Assembly (NCBI GenBank): GCA_001899315.1 | Contig: MOYA01000001.1 | Coordinates: 2,860,400 to 2,896,071 of the forward strand | Source: Candidatus Obscuribacter phosphatis | GTDB taxonomy: Bacteria; Cyanobacteriota; Vampirovibrionia; Obscuribacterales; Obscuribacteraceae | Length of the DNA stretch: 35,672 nucleotides | Direction of reading: 5' to 3' | Part shown: positions 7,951 to 15,615 of the stretch, piece by piece | Layout: the number at the start of each line of letters is the position of its first letter | Position numbering within the stretch: the stretch's first letter is position 1 | Program-made: the position numbers and the translations under genes | The notes under the pieces: model-generated | The model's database searches: none | Seen by the model: the letters and a program-made list of their open reading frames with translations, nothing else | What the model was told of the DNA's origin: nothing

Positions 7951-8187
7951 GGGATACCTCTTTCTTTTGTCTTTCGGCGTCGGGCACCGAATTTGATAGC
8001 AAGATGGTAACGCCGACTGCAAGAAATGCAGCCAACAACTTGCTCAAGATTTACAGAAGCGGTTCAAAGAAATATGAAGAAAGCGAAAGAGTGGCGCCGA
8101 AAGCCCAACTAGACCAATGAGAGCGAGGAAGACAAAGAGCGAAAGAGAAAAGTCAATTATTACAAGCATTACGCAAGGTAAACGATG

Positions 8188-8670
8188 TTACTGATTGTTT
8201 CTCTCGGCTTCTGGTCTCAAAACTAGAAGCAGGGCTATTCCCCAAGCCGGAGCAAAGAAAACGCTCAGCACCACCATCAGTATCACCAGCGCCTTATTGG
8301 TAGAAACTCGGCTGGACCTCAGTATGGGATAGACCAGATACCAAATGGTCAAGATAATACCAAGACCAAGGGCAATATAGGCGCCGTACCTAATCACTTC
8401 AATAAACTGGTTTGTATGGGCCTCGATAGCCGAAGCAAGTAACCAGTTGATTAAACCCGGGAAAGCCAAGCCAAACAAGCTCAAAAATACGCCCCAAAAC
8501 AGATACCAAAGCCCCTTGAGCCGCAGCCCCCGTATGAAACTAATCAGCACCCCACCAACAAAGAGTGACAAGCCTAGACGCATATAGATAGTTAACGAAA
8601 GCCAACTAATAGTATTTAAATCGTATTGCTTGATGAGAGTTTCAGCCTGGGCTAAAGTTCCACCTTCCAC
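8188..8670 (-). CDS. Four-helix integral membrane protein, unknown function
   Basis: The 160-residue product starts at GTG 8670 with GGAGG seven bases upstream; a nearer ATG is out of frame and soon terminated. Four hydrophobic segments lie at about 23-46, 53-79, 91-115 and 126-151, with a short charged tail. No motif I can name is present. It begins 14 bp after the stop of the yellow-family gene and is probably its operon partner in the envelope. Confidence 0.75.
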   Translation of the reverse strand: MEGGTLAQAETLIKQYDLNTISWLSLTIYMRLGLSLFVGGVLISFIRGLRLKGLWYLFWGVFLSLFGLAFPGLINWLLASAIEAHTNQFIEVIRYGAYIALGLGIILTIWYLVYPILRSSRVSTNKALVILMVVLSVFFAPAWGIALLLVLRPEAERNNQ

Positions 8671-8684
8671 TTCATTGCCTCCGC

Positions 8685-10151
8685 TTATCGAAGATAAACT
8701 GGCTCGGCGTCTACCTTAACCCGAAAGAGAATATAAGGTTTCTCGCGCAAATCTTTGCCGCCATGAAAGAAAGGCTGGCGATGCAATTGGTTGGCGGTGA
8801 AATAAAGATAGCCGTCCTGAGCCAAACAAAGAGTATCTGGCCAGAGCACGCGTGGGTCGCAAACCAGGGTTTCGTGCTCACCCTTGAGCGAAATGCGATG
8901 GACGGCGTTGTGTTCATAGTCAGTGGCATAAATGCGACCAGCCGAGTCAGATTCCAGTCCGTCTGAGGCGCCTTTCTCAGCCACTTCACAGACAGATTTT
9001 GCTACTTCATCGTCGCTGATGCTGCGGTCGCACAAAAGATCGAGATTAACACTATAAAGTTTGCGACTGCTTAGTGGACAGTAAAAAAGATGCTTGCCAT
9101 CTGCACCAATAGCGATACCATCGGCGCCGACGCGCAAACCGGTGCGCTCACCGTCTTCCGAGACAAACATAAGCGGCGCCCCTTCTACTATAGGCAGAAA
9201 GCCCGGGACGGCTTTGGTTGAGATATGCCCGGCTAGGCGGCGGAAGCTCTCGCCTGTTTCGAGGTCGACCACCACAAGCGCGTTATTGCCGCTCGAACTA
9301 GAATCGGTGAGGAAGGCCATGCCGCTCTTGCCGCGCCTCAGGTCGAAGCGCATGTCATTTAGATAAGATGTAGGAAGCGCTACATCGGCGGGAAACTTGA
9401 TTACTTTCACAACTTTATTGGTGCCAAGATCGACACAAACCATCTTGGCAGCACCAGGTTGCACTGCGCCAAACTTGATTGAGCCGGTATCCAAAAGCCA
9501 TAGCCTATCTCGCGGGTCGATAACAACGCTCTGGACGGACACCAGACAGCTATCGACCTTGTCCAACTGCAGCTTGTTGATTTCGGCATTAGGATACGGC
9601 ACCAAATCTCCGTCCCGCAGTTCACAACAAGTATTCTCTACACCTTCTTCCCAGCGGGGGAAGTTGAGAAATTTGCGACCAGAGAAGGAAACAGCTACAC
9701 CAGTGGGCATCGCCCCTTTGATGGCAGCAACCACTTCGGGCTTGCCAAGAAAACGCTGACTGGGGACGAGCTCTTTTATTTCTTCTTCAGCTTTGATGAT
9801 GGTGCCGCCGCTATTGGTGCCGCCGCCACTGGACGTGCTGCCCGGGCTCGCATTCTGGCTGTTGCCGACGCTCGGGGTCTTGGCGCTCTTGCCCATTACC
9901 GCTGAGCCCGCGCCCGAAGCTTTAGCAGAGCCCTTGCCCGTGACCGCCGATCCCGAGCCCGAAGCCTTAGCAGAGCCCTTGCTTGTGACCGCCGATCCCG
10001 CGCCCGAAGCCTTAGCAGAGCCCTTACTAGTGACCGCCGCGCCCGCGCCGGGAGCAGCTCCTGCCGCGCCTAAGGTCTGTAAAGTTAAACTCAAGGCTAG
10101 AGGAACTAACCAAACCGCTCTAATTAGCTTATTCAATTGAATACTCGGCAT
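8685..10151 (-). CDS. Secreted yellow/major royal jelly protein family beta-propeller
   Basis: The start at 10151 is chosen for its GAGG site and signal peptide (AVWLVPLALSLTLQTLGAAG), giving a 488-residue precursor. Residues about 35-110 form a Gly/Ser/Ala-rich linker with a 15-residue repeat. The rest matches the yellow/MRJP six-bladed propeller family: SGRKFLNFPRWEEG, VQSVVIDPRDRLWLLDTG, SYLNDMRFDLRRG, GADGIAIGADGKHLFYCPLS, ASDGLESDSAGRIYATDYEH and DGYLYFTANQLHRQPFFHGG. Bacterial members are mostly uncharacterised; fold-related SMP-30 and lactonase proteins bind metal and hydrolyse lactones, which is only a hint here. It is followed 14 bp later by a membrane-protein gene. Confidence 0.88.
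   Translation of the reverse strand: MPSIQLNKLIRAVWLVPLALSLTLQTLGAAGAAPGAGAAVTSKGSAKASGAGSAVTSKGSAKASGSGSAVTGKGSAKASGAGSAVMGKSAKTPSVGNSQNASPGSTSSGGGTNSGGTIIKAEEEIKELVPSQRFLGKPEVVAAIKGAMPTGVAVSFSGRKFLNFPRWEEGVENTCCELRDGDLVPYPNAEINKLQLDKVDSCLVSVQSVVIDPRDRLWLLDTGSIKFGAVQPGAAKMVCVDLGTNKVVKVIKFPADVALPTSYLNDMRFDLRRGKSGMAFLTDSSSSGNNALVVVDLETGESFRRLAGHISTKAVPGFLPIVEGAPLMFVSEDGERTGLRVGADGIAIGADGKHLFYCPLSSRKLYSVNLDLLCDRSISDDEVAKSVCEVAEKGASDGLESDSAGRIYATDYEHNAVHRISLKGEHETLVCDPRVLWPDTLCLAQDGYLYFTANQLHRQPFFHGGKDLREKPYILFRVKVDAEPVYLR
9888..10037 (-). repeat. 45-bp coding tandem repeat (3 full units plus a partial)
   Basis: Three units of 45 bp (9903-10037) encode AVTSKGSAKASGAGS with few changes, and a fourth partial unit runs to 9888. 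It forms the flexible linker between signal peptide and propeller. High unit identity suggests recent expansion and probable length variation between strains. Confidence 0.85.
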
Positions 10152-10221
10152 CACAACCTCATCAGTCAACCAATTCATTCTATACTGGTGCGCAGTTCTA
10201 TAGCTTTCATCAAAATAAGTA

Positions 10222-10250
10222 TTGACGATATTAGACGACCGGTCTATTAT
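10222..10250 (+). promoter_or_regulatory. Sigma70-type promoter with a dyad operator in its spacer
   Basis: TTGACG (10222-10227), a 17-bp spacer and TATTAT (10245-10250) form a near-consensus promoter about 50 bp before the ATG of the Old Yellow Enzyme gene. The spacer and -10 edge contain TAGAC-GACCG-GTCTA, with GACCGGTC as an inner palindrome. This resembles the TAGACC/GGTCTA sites described for NemR-like TetR repressors that control similar reductases. Repression by RNA polymerase exclusion is inferred; no tetR-like gene lies in the window. Confidence 0.65.
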
Positions 10251-10299
10251 TATCTTAGTCGTCATACGGACAGTTATAACTAACCTTAGAGGAAGACCA

Positions 10300-11454
10300 A
10301 TGTCCAATTTCAGTCAGAATCAGGGTCAGACCCTGACCGCAACGAGCGAAGCAGACCTCAAAAATGTGGGTCTTTTCAGCGAGCTCAAGATTAAAGACAT
10401 CACTTTGCGCAACCGCATAGCGGTGTCGCCCATGTGTCAATACAATTCAATAGACGGTCTGGCTAATGACTGGCACCTGGTACATCTAGGCTCTAGAGCC
10501 ATAGGCGGAGCGGCGCTGGTGATTACCGAAGCAGCCGCAGTGGAAGCAATTGGTCGCATTTGCCCAGATGACTTGGGCATTTGGAGCGACGATCAGATCG
10601 CGCCGCTCAAGAAAATCACTGCTTTTATAGAAAGCTTTGGCGCAGTTCCCGGCATTCAAATTGCCCATGCCGGGCGCAAAGCCTCCACGCGCAATCCGTG
10701 GAAAGACGGCGGATCAAGACACGAGAAACAAAACGTGCCCGAAAGTGATGGCGGCTGGCAGCCTGTCGGTCCTTCAGCATTGCCCTTTTCAGATAATTCA
10801 ATTACCCCGAGAGAACTTTCGATTGCCGAAATTGAAGCCATCCAAGACAAGTTTGCCCAGGCAGCAGAAAGAGCCTACAAAGCTGGTTTCAAATGGTTGG
10901 AAGTGCACGCCGCTCACGGCTATTTGTTGCACAGTTTTTATTCGCCCCTGTCGAACAAACGCACAGATAAGTACGGTGGCAGCTTAGAAAATCGCATGCG
11001 CAACGCCCTCGAAACCATCGAAAAGGTGCGCAAAGTTTGGCCGCAAAATCTACCCCTGACAGTACGAATTTCGGCATCCGATTGGGTTGAAGGTGGCTGG
11101 AGCGTCGATGACTCTGTGATTTTGGCTGCTGAAATGAAAAAACGTGGCGTTGATTTGATTGACTGCAGCAGCGCCTTTGTCAGAGCCGGCGACCGTTATC
11201 AATACGGACCGGGCTGGCAAGTACCTCTTGCAAAAGCAGTAAAAGAACAAGCTCAAATCTTGACCGGCGCAGTCGGTATGATCACCGAAGCGCAGCAAGC
11301 CGACCAAATCATCAAAAATGGCGAAGCCGACCTGGTCTTTCTTGCCCGCGAAATGATCAGAGACCCTTACTGGCCCTATCATGCCGCCCAAGAGCTGCTG
11401 GATAAAGCCGAAGCCAAGAAGATTCTGCCAATCAATTATTCTTATGCAATTTAG
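10300..11454 (+). CDS. Old Yellow Enzyme family ene-reductase (NADPH:flavin oxidoreductase, YqjM/XenA type)
   Basis: FMN-dependent reduction of activated C=C bonds, quinones or nitro compounds with NAD(P)H. From the ATG at 10300 (AGAGGA upstream) the protein has 384 residues. It shows the thermophilic-like/XenA subclass marks: SPMCQY with the tuning Cys46, HAGRKAS, the substrate-anion-binding HAAH pair (His203, His206), NKRTDKYGGSLENR, and the phosphate-binding end (LTGAVGMIT, then DLVFLAREMIRDPYWP). It is the first gene behind an operator-containing promoter and is followed by an MDR reductase, which fits an electrophile or quinone stress response. The stop lies in the first unit of a 12-bp repeat. 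Confidence 0.92.
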   Translation: MSNFSQNQGQTLTATSEADLKNVGLFSELKIKDITLRNRIAVSPMCQYNSIDGLANDWHLVHLGSRAIGGAALVITEAAAVEAIGRICPDDLGIWSDDQIAPLKKITAFIESFGAVPGIQIAHAGRKASTRNPWKDGGSRHEKQNVPESDGGWQPVGPSALPFSDNSITPRELSIAEIEAIQDKFAQAAERAYKAGFKWLEVHAAHGYLLHSFYSPLSNKRTDKYGGSLENRMRNALETIEKVRKVWPQNLPLTVRISASDWVEGGWSVDDSVILAAEMKKRGVDLIDCSSAFVRAGDRYQYGPGWQVPLAKAVKEQAQILTGAVGMITEAQQADQIIKNGEADLVFLAREMIRDPYWPYHAAQELLDKAEAKKILPINYSYAI

Positions 11455-11520
11455 TTCTAAAGTTAGTTTTTGATTTAGTTCTTTAATTAGTTCTTGATTT
11501 AGTTCTTGATTTAGTTCTTG
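11449..11520 (+). repeat. 12-bp tandem repeat (6 units) starting at the OYE stop codon
   Basis: Six contiguous 12-bp units of consensus ATTTAGTTCTTG. Unit 1 contains the TAG stop of the upstream gene, and every unit repeats TAG in the same frame, giving six in-frame stops in 72 bp. It fills most of the gap to the next gene. Confidence 0.9.
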
Positions 11521-11554
11521 TATCAATAAATCTTGTTTGAAAACTGGAGTAGAA

Positions 11555-12595
11555 ATGACAACAGCAGTTGCTTACAAAGCCTGGGAACTGAAGAGCTTTT
11601 CCCTAGACTCTAAGAAAGATATTCAACCGGCCCAGAGACATGAAAAAAGCGAGAAGCTTGAGCATGAACAGGTGCGCATTGAAATCAAGGCCGCCTCGCT
11701 AAACTATCGAGACTTGCTGGTTTCGCGTGGACATTACAATCCGAAGCTACCACTGCCCGTGGTGCCGCTAAGCGATGGCGCTGGTATAGTCACCGCCATA
11801 GGCGAAGGCGTGAGCAAATTTAAGGTAGGCGATCGAGTCATGCCTAACTTTATGCCCGAGTGGCTGGGCGGCGAAGTCACCCCCCAAGCTGCAAAAACCG
11901 CACTGGGAGGCTTTGTTGACGGCATGCTGCGCCAATACGCAGTATTCAATCAAAACTCACTGGTCTCCATACCCGAGCATTTATCTTTCGAAGAAGCTGC
12001 TACTTTGCCCTGCGCTGCCCTCACAGCCTGGAGCGCTTTGTTTGTTAACGGCCAACTGAAAGCCGGACAGACCGTGCTAACCATGGGCACCGGCGGCGTT
12101 TCGCTCTTTGCCTTGCAACTGGCCAAACTGGCTGGAGCAAAAGTAATCGTCACATCAAGCAGCGACGAAAAATTGGAAAAGCTCAAAGCGATGGGCGCAG
12201 ATGAGCTTATCAACTATAAGAAAAATCCTGACTGGGACAATGCCGTACTGAAAGCAACCCATGGTCATGGTGTAGACCATGTGGTGGAATTAGGCGGCGC
12301 CGGCACTTTGGAGCGCTCGATGAAAGCAGCGGCCATGAACGGACATGTAAGCGTTATCGGAGTATTGGACGGCATCGCCGGACCAGTTAATACACTGGCT
12401 TTGATTATGAAGAGCCTGAAAGTGCAAGGCGTCTTTGTTGGTTCAGTTGAGCGCTTCGAAGCAATGAACAGAGCCATCACCATGCATAAGCTCAAACCGG
12501 TCGTAGACAAGGTCTTTAAGGCTGATGAAATTATCGAAGCGCTCGCCTATATGGAAAGCGGCGCCCATTTCGGCAAAGTTGTAGTCAAACTATAG
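11555..12595 (+). CDS. Zinc-independent MDR oxidoreductase (quinone reductase/alcohol dehydrogenase-like)
   Basis: A 346-residue medium-chain dehydrogenase/reductase beginning at the ATG preceded by GGAG. It has the GroES-like N-terminal domain (IEIKAASLNYRDLLVSRG, VPLSDGAGIVTAIGEGV, KVGDRVMP) and a Rossmann domain with TMGTGGVSLFALQLAKLAGA and the SSSDEKLEKLKAMGADELINY region. The catalytic Cys/His zinc ligands of classical alcohol dehydrogenases are missing, as in zeta-crystallin-like quinone reductases. Likely NADPH-dependent. Its position 100 bp after the OYE gene suggests shared control and a shared role in detoxification; the substrate cannot be told. Confidence 0.88.
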   Translation: MTTAVAYKAWELKSFSLDSKKDIQPAQRHEKSEKLEHEQVRIEIKAASLNYRDLLVSRGHYNPKLPLPVVPLSDGAGIVTAIGEGVSKFKVGDRVMPNFMPEWLGGEVTPQAAKTALGGFVDGMLRQYAVFNQNSLVSIPEHLSFEEAATLPCAALTAWSALFVNGQLKAGQTVLTMGTGGVSLFALQLAKLAGAKVIVTSSSDEKLEKLKAMGADELINYKKNPDWDNAVLKATHGHGVDHVVELGGAGTLERSMKAAAMNGHVSVIGVLDGIAGPVNTLALIMKSLKVQGVFVGSVERFEAMNRAITMHKLKPVVDKVFKADEIIEALAYMESGAHFGKVVVKL

Positions 12596-12626
12596 ACAGC
12601 AAGAAACTCTAGTCAATAACAACAAC

Positions 12627-12658
12627 AAAAGAGCCGCCCTGCTATGGACGGCTCTTTT
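12627..12658. terminator. Bidirectional intrinsic terminator
   Basis: AAAAGAGCCG pairs with CGGCTCTTTT, with an inner CC/GG extension past one bulged base. The A-run and T-run flanks suit both strands. It separates the convergent genes ending at 12595 (+) and 12692 (-). Confidence 0.85.
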
Positions 12659-12691
12659 GCTCTCCAAATCAAACGAGCAAACTTTTAGAAC

Positions 12692-13222
12692 TTAGTAAGA
12701 CAGTACCCGACCTTTGACATTGCGATTACTGTCGTACTGAGCGGTTGAACGTACCGGCTGGCTGAAGCTGTAGGAACCGTAGGTGGATGCCACCGAACGA
12801 TTGCCGTAGCTGGCAGCCTGCTGCTGGTTGCGCAGATAGCCGCTCACATCACCAGATGCAATTTGATTATCACCCACTTTGCGAGCCTTAGCACTCATGG
12901 CTGAGGGCTTGTTGGGGCTGGCAGTGCGGTTGATGATTGTATAAGAAGATTTCTTGGACGGTGCCACCCGGTTGATGACATTAACGCGATAGCGGCTGCT
13001 GGCGTCAATATCGGTCCAGTAATAGTGCCTTAGATTGTTATCTCTATTGCACAGGGGCTCTTCCCAACCAGATACTTTATGCCGCTCCTCAAACACGGTC
13101 GATTGAGCGTTGGCTTGTAGATTGTTGGTAAGAATCAGGGCGAAAATTAGGGATACCAGGAGTTTTAGATGGAAAAGAATATTTGCTGCTCTTTGCCGGT
13201 GATCTAATGGATGCTCGCTCAT
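12692..13222 (-). CDS. Secreted protein, unknown function
   Basis: The start at 13222 is chosen for GAGGT upstream; an in-frame Met six codons earlier lacks this. The 176-residue product has a signal peptide (LKLLVSLIFALILTNNLQ, then ANAQS). The mature protein is polar and probably largely disordered, rich in Ser, Asn, Arg and Tyr (YGNRSVASTYGSYSFSQP), with WEEPLCNRDNN and YYWTDIDASS near the front. No domain is recognised. The palindrome array lies about 150 bp upstream and could regulate it. Confidence 0.7.
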   Translation of the reverse strand: MSEHPLDHRQRAANILFHLKLLVSLIFALILTNNLQANAQSTVFEERHKVSGWEEPLCNRDNNLRHYYWTDIDASSRYRVNVINRVAPSKKSSYTIINRTASPNKPSAMSAKARKVGDNQIASGDVSGYLRNQQQAASYGNRSVASTYGSYSFSQPVRSTAQYDSNRNVKGRVLSY

Positions 13223-13373
13223 TGGAGTTACCTCAAACAATTAGAAAATCAGCTGCCTGATATATGTATACAAAAATGATGTAATCGATTTGTAAACGAT
13301 GTCAGGGGAGCTTCCCATCAAAAAGATTAAATCTCAAAAAGCCCACCCCTTGGGCGGCCGACTCAGATAACTG

Positions 13374-13602
13374 AACCGATATCGGTTTATTTTATAAGTC
13401 TCAACTCGGTAGTTTTTCAACCGATATCGGTTTAATTTACAGCTCTGTTTTCAAATCGCAGCCCGCCGGTTTATGAACCGATATCGGTTTAATTTACAGC
13501 CTGTCTTTTAATCGCAGCCAGCCGGCTTACGAACCGATATCGGTTTAATTTACAGCCCTGTTTTCAAATCGCAGCCCGCCGGTTTATGAACCGATATCGG
13601 TT
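13374..13602. repeat. Array of five identical 14-bp palindromes in 56-57-bp tandem units
   Basis: AACCGATATCGGTT occurs without any change at 13374, 13419, 13476, 13532 and 13589. The last four are spaced 57, 56 and 57 bp, and the intervening sequence is also repeated (TTTAATTTACAGC, then TCGCAGCC, GCCGG). In the units with CGGTTTATGAACCG the half-site can also pair with its neighbour, so several alternative hairpins exist. The array lies between the end of the response regulator and the promoter region of the secreted-protein gene, both on the minus strand. A multi-site operator for a dimeric regulator is the simplest reading; an RNA-structured 3' end is an alternative. Confidence 0.92.
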
Positions 13603-13612
13603 TATTTTGCCA

Positions 13613-14287
13613 CTAAGCCTTATCAAGAATATAGCCACTGCCGTGCACAGTCCGAAGAATGCTGTTCTTGCCTTCTTCGTCAATTTTCTTTCTCAACTTA
13701 TTTATATGTACACGAACGGTGTCGGCGGCCGTGTCCTTCTCGTTGGACCAAACTTTGTCTAGTATTTCTTCCGAACTAAAGACCTTATTTGGATTGCGCA
13801 TAAAGAACAAAAGAAGATTAAACTCTTGAGGCAAAAGCTTTATTTCAGCGCCGCTCTTGAGCACCCGCCTGGAATTGCCGTCTATTGAAATATGACCGGC
13901 GCTAAGCACATCGGACATCATCTGGCGCGGGCGACGCAGCAGGGCACGCAAGCGAGCCCCAAGTTCTACCGGATGGAAAGGTTTAGTCAGATAGTCATCG
14001 GCGCCAGACTCAAAGCCCTGAGTCTTGTCTGAAATCTGCCCCCGTCCGGTCAGCATGATTACAGGCAGAGCACCGCCGCGGCTGCGATAAGTACTGCACA
14101 CTTTGTAGCCATCCATATCGGGCAACCCGACATCCATGACAACAAGATCGTATTCATAATGAGCCAGCCGCGAAAGGGCGTCTTCGCCGCAATCGGATGC
14201 TTCCACTATATAACCTTCGCCCTCAAGCCATTCGCCAAGTACTGAAGTGAGCTCAGTATCGTCATCGACAAGCAGGATCTTCGACAT
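13613..14287 (-). CDS. OmpR/PhoB-family response regulator (orphan)
   Basis: A 224-residue two-domain regulator. The receiver domain (1-115) has the acidic pocket DDD (8-10), phospho-acceptor Asp52 (VMDVGLPDMDG), Thr80 and Lys102 (YLTKPF). The C-terminal winged helix (about 128-222) shows LLPQEFNLLLFFMRNPNKVFSSEEIL, RVHINKLRKKI and the wing hairpin TVHGSGYIL. It should bind direct repeats or dyads as a phosphorylated dimer. No histidine kinase gene is adjacent. The palindrome array begins 10 bp after its stop and could be a target, though OmpR-type proteins usually prefer direct repeats. Confidence 0.95.
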   Translation of the reverse strand: MSKILLVDDDTELTSVLGEWLEGEGYIVEASDCGEDALSRLAHYEYDLVVMDVGLPDMDGYKVCSTYRSRGGALPVIMLTGRGQISDKTQGFESGADDYLTKPFHPVELGARLRALLRRPRQMMSDVLSAGHISIDGNSRRVLKSGAEIKLLPQEFNLLLFFMRNPNKVFSSEEILDKVWSNEKDTAADTVRVHINKLRKKIDEEGKNSILRTVHGSGYILDKA

Positions 14288-14326
14288 AAAAACCGCGGGT
14301 GAAACTGACAGTGAAATACTAACACG

Positions 14327-14357
14327 AAAGAGGGAGGGGGCAGCCCCTCCCTCTTTT
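14327..14357. terminator. Strong hairpin terminator downstream of nrdB
   Basis: AAAGAGGGAGGGG pairs perfectly with CCCCTCCCTCTTT over a 4-base loop. On the minus strand it follows the nrdB stop by about 25 bp, and the 3' arm ends in CTCTTTCG. It insulates the nrd operon from the response regulator gene. Confidence 0.8.
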
Positions 14358-14380
14358 CTGTAATTCAGTCGAACCAGAAA

Positions 14381-15580
14381 CTAGTCCCAGCTCAAGGCTC
14401 CACCTGTTTGATAATCGATCACTCTGGTCTCAAAGAAGTTTTTCTCCTTCTTGAGATCAATCATCTCGCTCATCCACGGGAAGGGGTTCTTGGCGCCCGG
14501 ATATTGCTCGGGAAGACCAATCTGACGGCAACGACGGTTGGCGACAAAGCGCAGATACTCAGAGAACATCTGGGCATTCAGTCCAAGCACGCCGCGCGGC
14601 ATGGTATCTACGGCATAGGCATATTCCAGTTCGACGCCTTGCTTAATCAAAGTCTGAATCTCTTCTTGGAACTCGGCGGTCCAAAGATGCGGATTCTCGA
14701 TCTTGATTTGGTTGATAACGTCGACACCATAGTTGAGGTGCATCGACTCATCGCGCATGATGTATTGGAATTGCTCGGAGGCTCCGGTCATCTTGTTCTG
14801 ACGTCCGAAACTGAGCATCTGCACGAAGCCAACATAGAAGAAGATGCCTTCCATGATGATGTAATAGCCAATGAGATTACGCAAGAAACGCTGATCTTTC
14901 TCGGGGGTGCCGGTGTGGAAGTTAGGATCGGCTAGTTCTTGGGTGAACTGCAATTGGAAAACATCTTTAGCATGAATGGAGGGAACTTCGCGGTACATGT
15001 TGAAGATCTCGCCTTCATCGATACCGAGACTCTCCACAACATACTGATAGGCATGGGTGTGAAGGGCTTCTTCGAAGGCTTGGCGCAACAGATACTGACG
15101 GCATTCAGGATTGGTGATATTGCGATAGATAGCCAGAACCAAGTTGTTTGCCACCAGTGAATCAGCGGTGGAAAAGAAGCCGAGGTTGCGCTTGATGATC
15201 ATGCGCTCGTCTTCGGTCAGTCCATTGGGGTCTTTCCAAAGAGCGATATCGCGGCTCATGCTGATTTCTTGCGGCATCCAGTGGTTGGCGCAAGCATCCA
15301 GATACTTTTGCCAAGCCCACTCATACTTGAAGGGAACCAATTGGTTGAGGTCGGCGCGGCAATTGATGATGCGCTTCTCGTCAACAGTGACGCGGTGGCC
15401 GCTCATCGAAATTTGCTCAAGCCCGGTGGCACCAGCGCCGGGAACCATGGTCACCGATATTTCTGAGCCCTGAGTCATGGGCGGCGGGGTGAAATCGAGA
15501 CCGGAGGCTGTGGCGGCCGCGGCATTACTGCTCGTGGGCGGTTGCTTGGTGGTCAGGGGAACGTCATCAAAACTGAGCAT
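14381..15580 (-). CDS. nrdB: Class I ribonucleotide reductase, small (radical-generating) subunit
   Basis: Assembles the metal cofactor and radical that starts catalysis in NrdA. The 399-residue protein has a roughly 75-residue low-complexity N-terminal extension. The ferritin-like core contains all six metal ligands by motif: Asp140 (FFSTADS), Glu171 and His174 (FEEALH), Glu244 (MEGIFFY), and Glu278 and His281 (RDESMH). The radical Tyr178 follows four residues after His174. Chlamydia-like class Ic proteins carry Phe there, so this is predicted to be a tyrosyl-radical enzyme although the surrounding sequence resembles that group. AAGGA lies upstream of the ATG. It is 35 bp downstream of nrdA and shares its riboswitch-controlled transcript. 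Confidence 0.96.
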   Translation of the reverse strand: MLSFDDVPLTTKQPPTSSNAAAATASGLDFTPPPMTQGSEISVTMVPGAGATGLEQISMSGHRVTVDEKRIINCRADLNQLVPFKYEWAWQKYLDACANHWMPQEISMSRDIALWKDPNGLTEDERMIIKRNLGFFSTADSLVANNLVLAIYRNITNPECRQYLLRQAFEEALHTHAYQYVVESLGIDEGEIFNMYREVPSIHAKDVFQLQFTQELADPNFHTGTPEKDQRFLRNLIGYYIIMEGIFFYVGFVQMLSFGRQNKMTGASEQFQYIMRDESMHLNYGVDVINQIKIENPHLWTAEFQEEIQTLIKQGVELEYAYAVDTMPRGVLGLNAQMFSEYLRFVANRRCRQIGLPEQYPGAKNPFPWMSEMIDLKKEKNFFETRVIDYQTGGALSWD

Positions 15581-15615
15581 GTGGATGTCCTTTTCTAGTT
15601 TTGTTTTAGGGTTAA

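Noticed and set aside
7846-8047. 66-residue frame with signal-peptide-like start at TTG 8047
   Set aside because: No ribosome site. After residue 30 the sequence (for example YCAHVARAYSGDSRRGQNRY) is the out-of-phase shadow of the better supported 32-residue ORF. Kept only as an alternative.
10222-10299. N-terminal extension of the Old Yellow Enzyme from position 10222
   Set aside because: The extra 26 residues would be encoded by the promoter itself, while the ATG at 10300 has AGAGGA at proper distance and fits the family's N-terminus.
13374-13602. Regularly spaced identical repeats resembling a CRISPR array
   Set aside because: The repeat is only 14 bp, and the supposed spacers are themselves near-identical copies of one sequence. 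No cas gene is nearby. It is a tandem repeat with a conserved palindrome.
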